Shown: positions 1 through 12,039, counted from the first letter of the stretch. The stretch is DNA of 64,000 nucleotides from Rhizophlyctis rosea (GCA_027596075.1 JADGJC010000092.1:1-64000); one strand, 5' to 3'. Made by a program: numbers and translations. Notes: a model not told the origin generated them from the sequence alone.

Positions 1-3000
1 AGAGGACCAGAGGACAACACACACTTTCAGGAATTAGTGAGATTAGTAGGAAAACAGGCAGGTACCCTAATTAATAAGATCTGCCTGTATTTGATAGTAA
101 GTAAAGTTGTAGTTGTAGTTTTCTTAAAGGTCTTCAGAGATCTTGTTCTTGCATCGCCTATCAATAATGAATGGTTCCTGCATTACTTTCACAGCACTTT
201 TCTGAATTGGGTTCATGGTTAATGGGTTATGCCAAGTTTGGTTAGGTAGCCTTTATCGTAACGCCTTACCTTCATTGGTTACTTTACTTATCAGCACAGA
301 TTTCAATGTTGTTAATAGTGAGCCATCGTTTAGAGGTGGAAACCATGCACGCCAGCATCCTTCATTTTGTCATTCATTTCAATCACGAAGTTGAAACCAT
401 TTTCTTTCACTGCCTTGAATTCCTGGCAAAAGGTTGACCCGCCAGCAAGTTGGCAGTACCAAGTTAGAAGTAGACTCAAAATCATAGATTCTTATTTGCA
501 CCATAGTACCCTTCCAGCAACGTCTTTAAAAACCCCTTCCTCGCCCTCCTCGGCGTCATCACATCTATTTCCGCACTCTGTGCATCACGGATGATGATGG
601 AACCGAAGCCCCCGCCGGCACCTAGCCAGCATCATCTCCACAGCCCTCTGCAGCACCACCAGTAGCGTCGACGAGATGCGAGGCCGCGACCGGTTTATGG
701 TTGTAAGGAGAGACACAGGAGGAGCTTACCATGCACGCTCAACAAACAGACGCCAAATCAACCGGAATGATGTCCATATCATTCACGTCTGTGCCGATCC
801 CCACTACATCAATCTAACCATGCGACAATCCAACACAACCCAAGAGGTTACCTCCTAACATGCTACCGTCAGTCAGCTCCCGACACACGATGCTACCCAT
901 CCACAAATATCTTTCAACCTTCCCTCCGGCAATGCTAAACGCCACACTTTCCTACTCACTGTCTCACTCGCTCCTTCCCACACCCCCACTCACTCCTTCC
1001 CGCACCGGCGCCATCAACTTTTCCCTTTTTATCACTCTCTCTGCATACCCATACTGTTGAACATCAGCGTCATTCATCTTGAAAAGCTAAGTCCTCACCG
1101 AAATGTGACTGCGGTTGATTCCTTCGATACCGCAGGAAGGCGCAGGCGGTGTGATAGATCGTCGGGAGCAAGTGAGTGTTGGAGTTACCGACGATACCTG
1201 CTTAGTGGCTTCACACTTCACATGGCAGCTTTGTAATTTCCACCGCATGCTACAGCAACCGAGCCGTATAGGGGGACCAAGGTCGTTACAGCTGACTATT
1301 GTCTATTCTATCGCGGGTTTGTCAAAAGCAGTGAATTTAATATTGGCTACTTACTCGCACAGACGTGCACACACATTTATCGCGCTACCTGGGATTGAGG
1401 AAAAGAGGGTGCGATACAAAATGTCACTCCAAGAGCCCAATGCGTGACAAATTTGAACAAACCGCTTTCTTCGCTGCCCAATGTTTGCTGTTGTAGATTG
1501 AGGGTCCTATTGCGCAGCCCAAAGAGGCGGAGCCACAGCTCACGTCTTGTAATATCTTTTGGTGCAAAATTATCTGACCAATTTTGGACTAAATGACCAG
1601 CCACCGCCAAGCCACGCCCACTCCCAACCAGCTTTGCAGTGTTGGGGTGTTGTTGTGGGTGTTGTTGTCCTTTTACCTTATCTCCATCGAACACTGAACG
1701 CAAGGCACATCAAACAGCAAGCACAAATCCTTTTCCTAAAGACAAAGTTCCGACAAAACATACTCCCTATCCAGAACACCCGAACGCGATGACGAAGGGA
1801 AAGGAAGGGCAGCAAACGGAGCAATTGAAGTTCGACACGGGAGGTGGCGGGAAGGATACGTCAGGGTTCGGTGGGAGGGCGGGAAGTGGTGCATATGAAT
1901 TGCCAAACTTACATTATGCTTGGGCGCTTGGTTTCATCTTTCATACTCAGCAATTTGTTATACAAGACAATGTTTTCGGTGCCTGGGTTCCCTATATATG
2001 GAACCTCAGCTCACGGAGAAAGTAGATGGTGGGTACGAAGATTTCTATTCGGCTAACTGTCTGTGTGGCGACCAACATTCACTGATTGGACGATTCAATC
2101 CTGAACGGCCCCTTTGCGGGTGAATAGCCGGTCTTGACCGTCCTGCAGAAGACGTCATTCAAATCAGGCCCAGTGTCATCGTCCAATCCTGACAGCTTTC
2201 AGAACCGCCAACTGGCAGACTTACCATAGTCATTGCAGGTGCGGCATTTGCTTCAACCGTAAGTCTCTGCCAGATTCTCTGCCCCTTGCATTTGCGCCAT
2301 TTTCGTTTCCATAGTTTCCACAATAGGTACCTCAATAATCACCTGCTTGACGCCTTCTTCCTTCATCATTTTCCCCTTTTGAAAAGCGTCGGTGGGGCCA
2401 GCCGTTTCCTCAACCGCAGCCGGACATTGATCCGCTTTTACGGCCTTCATTGTATCATCCACGTGAGCTTTGTTCAGTAATGCAGAAAGACACTCACGGA
2501 AATTGTCGTCTGCAAAACAACCGCAACATGAGGAGACGTCGTTGAATAAAACGAATAGGGTAGATCACACCTGAAAGTCCTGAAGTCATGCTCTTCTCAA
2601 GCGCTGCATCGATTATGGCAGTCTTTTGTGCAACAAACTATTTGAAGATCCTCCTCCTTGATGCTTCTTGGCCCTCGCTCTGGTCAGGACACTCTGCAGA
2701 CTGATGGACCCTGTTCAGCGATCAGGATAAAAGTGTTGAGACCAGGGGCTACTGGCCATCTTTGTCGCTGTAGGGGTTTGATTGAAATGGATGATGACGA
2801 AGCGATGCTGTTGCTGTAGCAAATAGGGGTGATGGTTTCACCTACTTCGCCTTAACTGCTTGCCGGATGGGGACTGACCGTTTGCGCAAGTCGTAGATTC
2901 TTGAAAGGAATGAATGCGTGCTATTTGATTTGAAGTGAGACGCAGCTTGGGGGATGGATCATATATATATTTCTGGGTTTTGGTTGGGTAACCGAAAGCT

Positions 3001-3734
3001 TTCTATGCACAGTGCTTATGACATGCAGGATATATGTGCACCCTGATGACATTGATAATGACATGCATATGCCAGCAATAGGACGGAACTTGCGTATATG
3101 TTGCATCAAGTTGAATTAACTGCTTCTATGACACGCATATGTCACGCATAAGACACGCACAGACATGCATAAGACCCGCATATAGCTCGCAAAACTCCCA
3201 AGAGAAGCTGACCACTTGTGGCCATCAGCTTCACGAAGGCTTCCTCAGGGCGAAACGGTTGCTCGTGCTTTCAAGTATTGAATTGTGGAGTTTGTGATCT
3301 TTGAAGGATGTGCAGAGTTGGGTCTTGCAGCGTTCGAGTCTGCACACGGTCCAGGAAAATCATCATCGATACGATGAATCGACAACAGATTCAAGCGGCT
3401 GGACCTTCGACAATTATCTCATGCAACACTCTATTCCAATCTCATAGACAATCTCAAATGTCTTATCCACACCCCAAATCCCACTTCCACCACCCAAAAT
3501 CTATGATCTGCTTTACGGTCCCGAAATCACCAACGAGGATTTGCGGCATATGTTGCCCATACCTGAATAGGTCCCAAATATTGGGATCCGGGTCGATCGA
3601 GATGGCGACGAACGAGAAGTTGAGCAACCGCCAAATGGAGTATGCTTCAATAGTTGGAATAGCCGTATACCTCATGATCGTTGACGGCGCGCTCAATGTC
3701 CGGATATCCTCCTGATGCACGCACGTCAAAATGA
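1..3734. other. No gene recognised
   Basis: No reading frame here shows a recognisable domain. A minus-strand stretch at 2253-2462 encodes a 69-residue acidic peptide, and a neighbouring stretch near 2500-2660 could be an exon with a splice-like end, but neither matches a family I know. A short region at 3121-3190 carries repeats of an ACGCATA-like word. The disabled helicase at 3735-4390 suggests that this tract may also be decayed coding DNA, which is an inference. Confidence 0.4.
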
Positions 3735-4390
3735 CCGATGATCTTACTTGGTGCATGAACTTTTTGCAGTTCGGGCGAATTTCCTTGTCAAGGTGGCGCT
3801 GAACATCATGACTTCCTTGGTGCGAGGAGTGCTCCGGAAGATATCTTGAACATCACGACGCACGTCTGTTAAGGAGGTTCTGGATTTAGTGACATGTCTC
3901 CCAACATGCAATAACATACGGCCCGAACAATAGCAAGTTTGCAATCATCACCAAAATACAGTCGCGACCTCTCCAAAAGTTCAAAAATCAATTAAGTGCC
4001 GCAACCTACCATGAGCAGCGAGCATCTTGTCACATTCCTCAAGAAATGAAGTGCTTGATGTTGTTGAGTATCAACGCCTTGTCACGGATGAGACCGAGAA
4101 CACGACTGGGTGTTCACGCAAAGATTTACGGCTTCTCGTTCGCCAACTTGTCCTTTTCCACCTGAATCATCGTTTCACAGTAGAAAACGCCAGTCTTCAC
4201 CTCACGCGCGTACGTCGAGAACCGAAGCCAAAACCTGCGTAGCGCCCTTGGGCACATGCACTGATAGACTGAGGTATGTGGCTTCGTCGTCCCAAACATT
4301 CAGGAGAACCCATACAAAATCCCTGACAAACTCTCAGTATAAAATGGTCTCCGAAGGCTAATTCTCGATTCCGCAATACCTGGCCCATCC
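3735..4390 (-). pseudogene. SUB2: Sub2/UAP56 DEAD-box RNA helicase, broken copy
   Basis: Family role: ATP-dependent RNA helicase of the TREX mRNA export and splicing machinery. Read on the minus strand, the pieces follow Sub2 order: RELAF near 4360, a VKTGVFY stretch and NEKP near 4140-4230, LIRDKALILNNIKHFI followed by EECDKML (the DECD motif region) near 4010-4090, then RRDVQDIF, VMMFSAT and EIRPNCKKFM at 3755-3870. A plausible intron separates the last two blocks. At least two single-base losses break the frame, one inside the DECD segment and one after FSATL. The N-terminal Walker A part and the C-terminal helicase half are not seen. It is either a decayed partial duplicate or poorly resolved sequence. 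The family call is firm; the cause of the breaks is not. Confidence 0.8.
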
Positions 4391-5734
4391 GTCCATTATG
4401 CTGATGTGCCGCTCTTCTTTTTCTTCATCCCGTCGAAAACTCTCTTCGACCAGTTCGTGCAGCTTCCACTTATCAGTCAACTACATCAAGAGAATTAGTT
4501 CTCTCCGCTGATACATGGGGTTCTCCAGCACCGGTCGGGTATACACCTTGTTCTCTCCGTTCTTCGCCAATGTCCATCGGTGAAGTGTCCGCGTTGTCAC
4601 CACCAACAATTCCCTGCAATACCGCGCTGAGAAGGAGTTTCGGGACGATGTAAACAGAAAGAGAGCTTACCGCGATCGCGCAGTTGACCGAGAAATAAGC
4701 AGCACTGCGACAAATTCCCGTCCCGGCATACTCCACAGATCGTCCCCAATTCCAATGAAAGAATACAATCTTCTTCGTAAGGTTACGGTTGGGTCGTCGC
4801 AATAGCTCAGATTGCAACGGAGCTTCCGCAGAAGTCGAGAGAGAGATTTTCTACAGATTGCACTCATTTGTTGACAGTGTGCATGTGTGTGACTGAATTG
4901 ATCAAAGTATTGAGTTCTTGCTAATCGCATTTCGCGGTGTGATCGACGCTCACACTCACGGTGGTAAGAGATTTGACAAAGTCGCCCGCTTCAGTGGACA
5001 CCTGGAAATCGCGATAACGTTTGGATCCATACACGATATTCAACAGTTCATTGCCACACACCTGCGGGTACTGCCAAGCGCATAGAGCGGTAGCGTCCGC
5101 TACGATCACTTCTGATCCCACGTGTGAAGAATGACTTCGCAGATGACGTCTGCTCGCAAGACTTGTGCTTGTTTAGTTAATTGGGCCAGGTCCAATCAAC
5201 CTCTAACAAGGTCAGATTGCGACCCCAATGTATGCCAAATTGGGCAAATACTATTACGAAGCCTCACACGTGACACAATTGCAAAGCCCGCGTCCAAGCC
5301 ACCCCCAATTCTGTATAAGTAGCCGACCACCCTTCACAACTTGTTTGTTCCTCATGTGCACTTGGAAGTCTTCAGGTCTGCTTCGGGCGGCAGTGTTGAC
5401 GGGATTCATCCTGTGATGCGAGTTTGTTCCTTTTCGTCAATGGCCCGGCGAAAATGTCTGTGCATCCTCGTACTGTTATGAGTGCATATCTTGGGAGCTT
5501 TTGTGGGCTCCTACATACGGGTAACCACGAGTCCACGATACAGTGTACCACGTGCCGTGTGAAAGACTTCCCACCCCGGCACTCATTAGTGAGCGGTCGG
5601 AAAATGTCGGTCTGAGGGCTTTTGTGGGTTTCTGAGGGAATTGGGGATATCCAGTTTGACCACTTCTGAGTTCTTCAGTCGTGGTGGTCCCCCGTCTTAG
5701 GTATCGAGACGTTCACTGCCCTTTTTTTTTTTAT
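4391..5734. other. No gene recognised
   Basis: Minus-strand open stretches at 4473-4817, 4667-4930 and 4921-5121 and plus-strand ones at 5131-5615 are short, overlap in several frames and contain no motif I recognise. Some may be remnants of the same disabled tract. A 12-base T run ends just before the tRNA-like element at 5735. Confidence 0.4.
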
Positions 5735-5790
5735 GTCTCTGCTGTGGAGTCGACTGGCAATGTCGAGCAGGTTCAACTCCTGCCAGGGAC
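5735..5790 (+). ncRNA. tRNA-like structure lacking a D-arm
   Basis: Three tRNA-type helices nest in 56 bases. A 7-bp acceptor-like stem pairs GTCTCTG (5735-5741) with CAGGGAC (5784-5790), with one G-T pair. A 5-bp stem TCGAC/GTCGA (5750-5766) closes a 7-base loop TGGCAAT that would present anticodon GCA (cysteine). A 5-bp stem GCAGG/CCTGC (5767-5783) closes a canonical T-loop TTCAACT, so the sequence also fits a Pol III B box. Only 8 bases (5742-5749) replace the D-arm, there is no variable loop, and position 33 would be G instead of the conserved U. It could be a tRNA relic, part of a tRNA-derived repeat, or coincidence. Confidence 0.35.
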
Positions 5791-6589
5791 TTTACAATAC
5801 AATATACATTCTTTTGACTTGGTCACTATTCTTTGGGGAAGCTTTGCTTGACTCGTGTGCGCGTGTCACCTCGTCTTTCCACAGACATGCACACGTCCGA
5901 CTACATTCCTCCACAACCACATTTGCGTGCAATCCATCTGCAGCGAGTGAGCGGCGTCTTTGAGACCTCAGCGATCACCCAACACCACCCTTCGGCCTTC
6001 TTTGGCTGTCCATTCAACCACTCGCAGCACATGTTTCTCTCCCTCTCACGGCGTGGAGGACCCTAACCCTAACCCCTAACCAGCAATCTCCCAACCATCA
6101 AATTCGTATCCAAAAAGATATTCTATTAACATCCAAACTTCTCAGAAACAGTCCATATCATCTACCCGCGAAGGAAATGTTAGGATGGTATACAGACAGA
6201 TTTCATGACATTCCAGACACAACCCATCCCCTCGAATGACACTCCATAGCCCACATACCTTCATCTGTTAATGACATTCTCGACCCATCCCCTCACCACC
6301 AAGCAATTTGTCAATCAATGCCCAATCGTAATGAATGAACTGAGTTTCATTGCGTCTCGTCAGAACCATTACCAACACTTTGAACGCAAGTCATTCATAC
6401 CTCCATGACTGAGTATTGCAGTTTCAACTCTCCGCCACACAAAGACGCCCACACTTCCATCAGAAGTACCTTTGGCAGGAATGCCCGATACGGAGGTCGG
6501 ATGCTTGTTCATGTAGTTGATCCCTCTTCCCATTGTGTTCGGCAATTGCGCCCGTCGTCGATATGGACGCATTCATAGACTTCGCCGTA
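5791..6589. other. No gene recognised; contains telomere-type repeat
   Basis: No convincing coding frame. The stretch holds the short CCCTAA tract annotated separately and a minus-strand reading (about 6369-6572) that may be a degenerate 3' extension of the CSN5 copy but matches nothing clearly. Confidence 0.35.
6061..6081 (+). repeat. Short interstitial telomere-type repeat (CCCTAA)n
   Basis: Three near-perfect tandem copies of CCCTAA, one with an extra C, lie inside the sequence. TTAGGG/CCCTAA is the usual telomere repeat of most fungi. At three units this is an internal trace, not a chromosome end. It sits between two disabled-gene segments. Confidence 0.6.
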
Positions 6590-7620
6590 GATAGGTTGTG
6601 TCCGCCTGTTCGATCTTGTCACCGAAGTCGGAGATCTGCCGGGCGACGTATTTCCGGTTCTATTTCATGAACATCAAAGAATGAGAAATCCAACTCTGGT
6701 TGTGATGTAACTGTCGATTTGCTGAACGATCTTACCGTCACGAGCGACCAAGACGACAACGTGTTGACCCAGTACTTGTGCCATAGACGTTTGAGCGAAC
6801 TTTGACTCCGGAAATGATTTGAAGAAGGAGAAGTCGAGTTGGGAGTAGGAGTTGGCGTGGACACCAAAGTCTTCGATTTTGCTGAGTGGGATGGTGTGGT
6901 GCTCGGATGGGGCATCGTCTGCTGGTTTGTGATTTCAGCATGCGCAAACTCAATTCAATTCAAGGTTCTGCGGAAAGGGTATCCGAAATAACCAGTACCA
7001 ACCTCAGGGTGTGTGCGGAATGCGCCAATCTCGACTGTGCCAGTGGATATCGTTCGCGTGGGGTCAATCTGCAGCATCACTTCGGTTGGCAGGTCATTGC
7101 AAAGGTAGGATAATGAACAAAACGTACCAACGGCAAGCCATGGCTCTTGGTATTTTTGAATCAGCATTTGCGTTGCAACGTCAATACCGATAGCCGGCAC
7201 CCATATGGATGGCTGTGGTACCATCCAATTGCGTTCTCCAGCCTCCCAACCTTCAGGCAAGCTATCAGGCTTCGGATGGTGCAGGTGCACGAACAGTATC
7301 AGCTCGCACCTCCTTAGCCTTCTCCATGTGTCGAACAATGTACTTGTACCCTCCCTGAGCCGAATTCACACGCGTCTCCGTTCCCTCCACTTGAGGTGCA
7401 AAAGCGTCCATGACAATCATGGTGTCGCCTTGCACTTTGCCTTGCATCAGGCCCATGACCTCCGAACCGGGCGTGCATGACCTGACTAAGTGTCAGCTCC
7501 TCTTTGAGCAAAGAAAAGGCTTTTGAAAAGCACGGTACCATCTTTATCAGTGCGACCGCCGACGTCCTGACTCTCGTGAAGTGTTTGGGGCTATGGGGCG
7601 AGATAAGGGTGTTAGGTGTT
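6590..7620 (-). pseudogene. CSN5: COP9 signalosome subunit 5 (CSN5/JAB1), broken copy
   Basis: Family role: the MPN+/JAMM metalloprotease that removes NEDD8 from cullins. Minus-strand order matches CSN5: FTRVRTSAVALIKM near 7550, an intron, [19 protein letters not shown] and EGTETRVN near 7380-7450, [13 protein letters not shown] (JAMM histidines) near 7220, [17 protein letters not shown], an intron, [18 protein letters not shown], an intron, [20 protein letters not shown] near 6850, then YWVNTLSS, an intron, and QISDFGDKIEQA near 6620. Frame is lost before EVMG, between the JAMM histidines and GIDVATQM, at the IDPTRT splice and before the YWVNTLSS block; each loss fits one or two missing bases. 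One residue is also missing between the JAMM histidines and serine. A working protease could not be made from this sequence as written. Confidence 0.85.
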
Positions 7621-7659
7621 TCGTTTTTTTTGGACAGCTTTAGCCTCGCCACCCGAGAC

Positions 7660-8340
7660 ATCCTCAAAACCAAAAATACCCTGAAAACCAGAAAACAACC
7701 ACTAGAACAATTACCCGGCATTGATAAGGTAGCCAATAGAATAGCAGTTTGTCGCATCTCGTCTTGCGGCATGCTAAAGGGAAGGATACTCAGTCCGCTT
7801 CCAGATCCGTCAATCTAATCACATGAGACATACTCCGAATCCACAATCAAGTGCTCAACATTTCAAAATCCCATATCCCGCATTCGATCCGCCTCATCGA
7901 GTACAACGAACCGAGCTATGGTAAAGGACACAAACTCCTTCGTGCTGAATTCCATCAATCTGCCCACAGTGCTGATATCAATCTGCCCATAGTGCTGATG
8001 AGGACATGGCCGCCAATCAGGTCCTCGATGAGAATATGAGTATTGGCTCCGCCGTATATCACTGCAGGACGAATCCACGTCCTATAGCTGGAGAAATCGT
8101 TGGAGATTACACTGTTCAAGGTGGAAGGCGCTAAGGAGCGGAAATGCATGCGCGAACTTGCGAAAACCGTTCAAGACTTGGAAAGCCAACTCGCAGGAGG
8201 ACACGATGATAACTGCGTATGGGGCTTTCGGGAAAGCGCATGTTTTAGGGCAACGCCATCTCATTCAACATCCGGCAAGCGCTTACCGGCATGAAGCCTG
8301 TGAAACGGAGATCTAAATCATCGCCTTTCAATTTCGCCTC
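7660..8340 (-). pseudogene. DED1: Ded1/DDX3-type DEAD-box RNA helicase, broken copy
   Basis: Family role: translation-associated RNA helicase. Minus-strand pieces in order: a PILQHFL-type segment near 8320, SSCELAFQVLNGFRKFA (motif Ia region, normally PTRELA) near 8190, RPAVIYGGANTHI near 8040, GGHVLIST-GRL near 7990, then FVVLDEADRM-DMGF with the DEAD box near 7890, and RQTAILLATLS (the SAT-motif region) near 7755. The SAT motif has become LAT and PTREL has become SSCEL. A 23-base tandem duplication at 7954-7999 disrupts the GRL segment. Frame changes occur between blocks. It lies head-to-tail with the CSN5 copy on the same strand. Ded1, DDX3 and Vasa cannot be separated on this evidence. 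Confidence 0.75.
7954..7999 (+). repeat. 23-base tandem duplication inside the Ded1 copy
   Basis: Two adjacent 23-base units starting ATCAATCTGCCC differ at one position. The length is not a multiple of three, so the duplication shifts the helicase reading frame. Confidence 0.85.
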
Positions 8341-10305
8341 ACCTTCGGTGAGGAAGTGTTGCAAGATCGGGTTGATGTATGTAGACTAATGTGAATCGTC
8401 ACGATTCATTACCATATCAACATTCCCATTTCCAAAAGTTAACAACCCAGTACAGAACCACAACGCGTACCTCAGCTTGCTCTTAACACCTCTCAGCTCC
8501 GTTTCAACAACAAGCCCCGCCGCATTCTGCTTCGAAATCCGACTTCGCAACTAGAAATACTAAGTGATCGGTTTCGTTGGCGAGGTATTTGTGTAAGGAG
8601 TAGTAGATGATACCATGTCGTCCGGGTTGTTATAGGAATTCGGGAGTTCCATTGCTTTATTTACGAATTTTTGGGTCAGCATAATGGGACTTTCCCGCGA
8701 AGGATGGATCACAGGAATACCGTACCATATTATCATTGGATCAGCGCTTTGCACGTCATAACATAGATGACGCTGTTTCGCAGGTTGCGCCGACCTTAAA
8801 TTTCCGCCGAGAACTTTGCAGAGGTCCGCGCTCAGGAAGCGGTGTATTGGCAAATCGTAGTCTCTGGTCCCAAGTTCAATTCCCTAAGATCGAAGTGGTG
8901 TATCGAGCGACTGTCCCTAAACCCTCGCAGAACCAAACTCCGAACGTGGACTTTCGATAGCCCGTTCGTATGTCCGTTCTGCGCGGCGGTCGACTTATTT
9001 GCCTGTAAGACTTCAAACGCGAAAGAGGACGAGGGCCAGTGCTGGGTGACGATAACTGTTTACTTGACTTTAATAGCTCGGAGCACATCTCACAAATTTG
9101 TCTCTGATGGAAATTAAGGTGTTTACCTGATACATTTCAAACAGGAACTTCCCAATAGACCAACAAGCCAAACTCCATTCCTCCTCACCCCCTCCGTGAG
9201 CGGCCTTAGCACCGTCAAAATCCATGCGCATGCTGCACCGCGACCGTTCTCGAAACTTGACCGTGACTCGACTCTTTGGCCGCGCTATGGATCTGCGGTA
9301 GGCCCAAAAGACACCCCCTGGCGTAACCTGGTATTCACATAGTGCGGCTATTTTGGAAAGACACGGTGATCATAGGACGTGTGAAGACGGAGGAGGGAGC
9401 GTGGAATTGCAGCTTCCAAGTTGCAACACTGCAAGCCTTTTTGAGGTGTCCAGTCGAGTCTCAACAGCCAACCCGATGCTTCGGAACCAGCTTCCGACAA
9501 GCTCCGAGCCTCCGAACATAACATGTGGCGCAGTCAAATAGGCACATCATAATAACTTTGGACACCAGCGATGGTATTGTTGAGATTGAATTTTCAACTA
9601 TCAAAAACGAGTGATGAGCATTTTGTGCAGTTCTGCTTCCATCCCGCTTTGAACGGCAATGCGAATGTTTAGTATCATGGCCACGGATGCACACGGAAGG
9701 GGCGCAGTTGGGCGCGGGAAGTGTCCTGTTGCAGTAACACAAGGCTCAAAGCCATTCGGGAGGCTGAGGGTTACAAAATCTGCTCCATAGGGTATTTCCA
9801 CCCTGCGTAAAGTGCAGTTCTTCTTCCCCCTCACTTTTGAAAGAACAAGCAAGTGCAAAGTAGATGTCAGCACTTATCAGTGCTTGCACTGATTAGCATA
9901 AGCTGAGGGGTTGGAGTTTGGTATTTGCAGCTTACTAGCGGCAAGTTGCTTCAGCAAATATCACCCCTCGATTCGTTGAAAATCATTCAAGCTTGTCTGC
10001 TTTGTATTGTTGAAAATTGCAATATTTTGGTGGCCTTCCCTATAAGGTTGACGCGTTGATATATAGGATCACTCGTTCACCTCCACCTAATGTGAGCGTA
10101 ATTCTTCCGAAAGTTGTCCGATTGCCAAGCCAATCATAGTTGATCATCATTTGAACACAGCAGTGCTGAGGGGTGCAGTCATTCTCTTTATTCGCAAATT
10201 TTGATAACTTCTATCATATCATTAAGGTAATCAATATCTCGATTGTGGATGCGATGTGAGTTGTGAACGGCAGTGCTCATTTGTCCTCACACATTCCAGG
10301 TTACC
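8341..10305. other. No gene recognised
   Basis: Minus-strand open stretches at 8560-8853, 8876-9088 and 9461-9873 contain no motif I can assign. From about 9880 the sequence becomes AT-richer and is probably the upstream region of the FVSHxW/TPR gene; I see no clear TATA box. Confidence 0.4.
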
Positions 10306-12039
10306 ATGCTTGGTCTAAACATTGACGCGGACGACGGAGAGTGGGCGGCAGTCATCAAGAAACTTGGACGAATCGGAAAAGATGTTAGCGAGGAAGGAAG
10401 ACAGGTTGACGGTCTCAAAGAACAAGGCGCTGAAAATGGTAAAAGCTTTTTCTGCCGATGAGACTGGAGAACACGTTGCTGAAGATGAATTGCAGACCTT
10501 TTCTCCTGGCATAAGACTGGGGAACATGCTGCTGAAGAATACATAAAACATTTCTTTTTGGACGGGCCTGTTCCTCTGAATGGCGTTCACCTTACATTCC
10601 TGGAATCCTTTATCAACGCTTGCGGCGGAAGAGAAGCTCTTAAAGATCTAACAACAGCCGATATCTGTGAACGATTTGTCAAACCTCGTACACCCGTCTC
10701 CTGATCCCTTTGCCCGCAATTGACCTTATACCATCTCTCCTCCGTCGCCCGCGCCCAGTGGTTCGTCAGCCACTCCTGGCAATACTCCTTTCTTGACTTG
10801 GTTGGCGCCATCACCACGTTTTACAAAGAGAAACAAATCCCGCATGCAGTTGTCTGGATTGACCTCTTCTCCCTACCTCAACGAGGCAGACAACAGATGG
10901 ACGCCACGTGGTTACAGAAAGCTTTCGTGGACGCCATCGGTTTCATGGGGAATGTGCTCATGGTCTGGACACCGTGGAACAAGCCTATCACTTTGACCCG
11001 CGCATGGTGCGTGTTTGAGATTTTCGCCTGCCACAGGACCAGATCCAACTTCCACGTCGCACTCCCGCCTCGGGATTTGGAGGCCTTCAAGAAGGCTTTG
11101 TGGGCGGATCCTGATGGGTATTACCAAACCTTTGAATCTCTCAACTCGCGAGACAGCGAAGCCACGGAACGGGACGATCTGCATGCCATCCATAGAGCGA
11201 TTGAACAATTTGGGGGAAGTGGATCTTTCAGATACTTAGACATGGTCATCCTTGAAACCATCCTTCGGGTAGTTCTGAAGGAGGTGGGGTATTACGTGGA
11301 GAGGACGGCGACGGGAGAGGATATGGAGCATATTCAGTGGGTACACCGCTTGTGCAACCTGTCTGTGAGAGTAGGGAAGTATGATGTGGGGGAAGCAGCC
11401 CTCATCACATGCTTGGAAAGGAGCCGGAAGCTGTTCGGGGACGAACATTTACGCACACTCGCATTGACGCATAACCTGGGCAAATGTTATGAATCCAAGC
11501 AGAGGTGGGACGAGGCAGAGCAGGTATATAGGGACTGTGGGAACGACTTGATCCGGCTGTACGGCGAGGACCACCCCGCTTCGATCATGGTTACTTATAG
11601 TTTAGGAAGAAATATGGGCTACAATACTGAGAAGGGTCAGAAGCTCTTGGTTAGTTGTGTGCGACGTTGCATAGGGTGTCTCCAAAGGGATGGGGTTGCA
11701 AGATGTCGGGACGGATTTGCATCTCCCCAATTTATGGATCATCTGACGGCTTTGACGCGCAGCGAATCGTTTAAGGACACCGCACAGCTTATTGGGACGA
11801 TTTGCTGGGAGATAGTTCGGACGGTAGTAGATGAACACCATCCCGCATTTCGAGTTTATGTTCAAAGAATGAAGGAGTTTGATCCTTCACGAACAAACTG
11901 GAGGTTTGAATGCGCACGCTTGGCACCCTTCTCTTCCGCTGCGGTGATGGGATTGTTGAAGGTGCTGCTCCATTTGAGGTCCGAGTCGTCTGCTTTAACA
12001 GATTGGGACATCATTGCGCTGTTCGATTGGTACCGTTAG
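10306..12039 (+). CDS. FVSHxW (TIR-like) domain protein with kinesin-light-chain-type TPRs; one in-frame TGA
   Basis: Two exons: 10306-10438 and 10496-12039, with a 57-base GT-AG intron ending TTGCAG. Splicing keeps phase and gives 559 codons. After about 110 residues with FINACGGREAL and TTADICERFVKP comes the FVSHSWQYSFLDL domain, continuing through VVWIDLFSLPQ, MVWTPWNKP and RAWCVFEIF; these are hallmarks of a domain found in early fungi, algae and oomycetes. The C-terminal half has TPRs of kinesin-light-chain type (LGKCYESKQRWDEAEQVY followed by GEDHPAS). An in-frame TGA at 10702-10704 lies between VKPRTPVS and SLCPQL, a stretch normally continuous in this family. Without readthrough only a fragment from the second part could be made. 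A receptor or scaffold role is inferred from architecture only. The family assignment is from memory of motifs. Confidence 0.75.
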
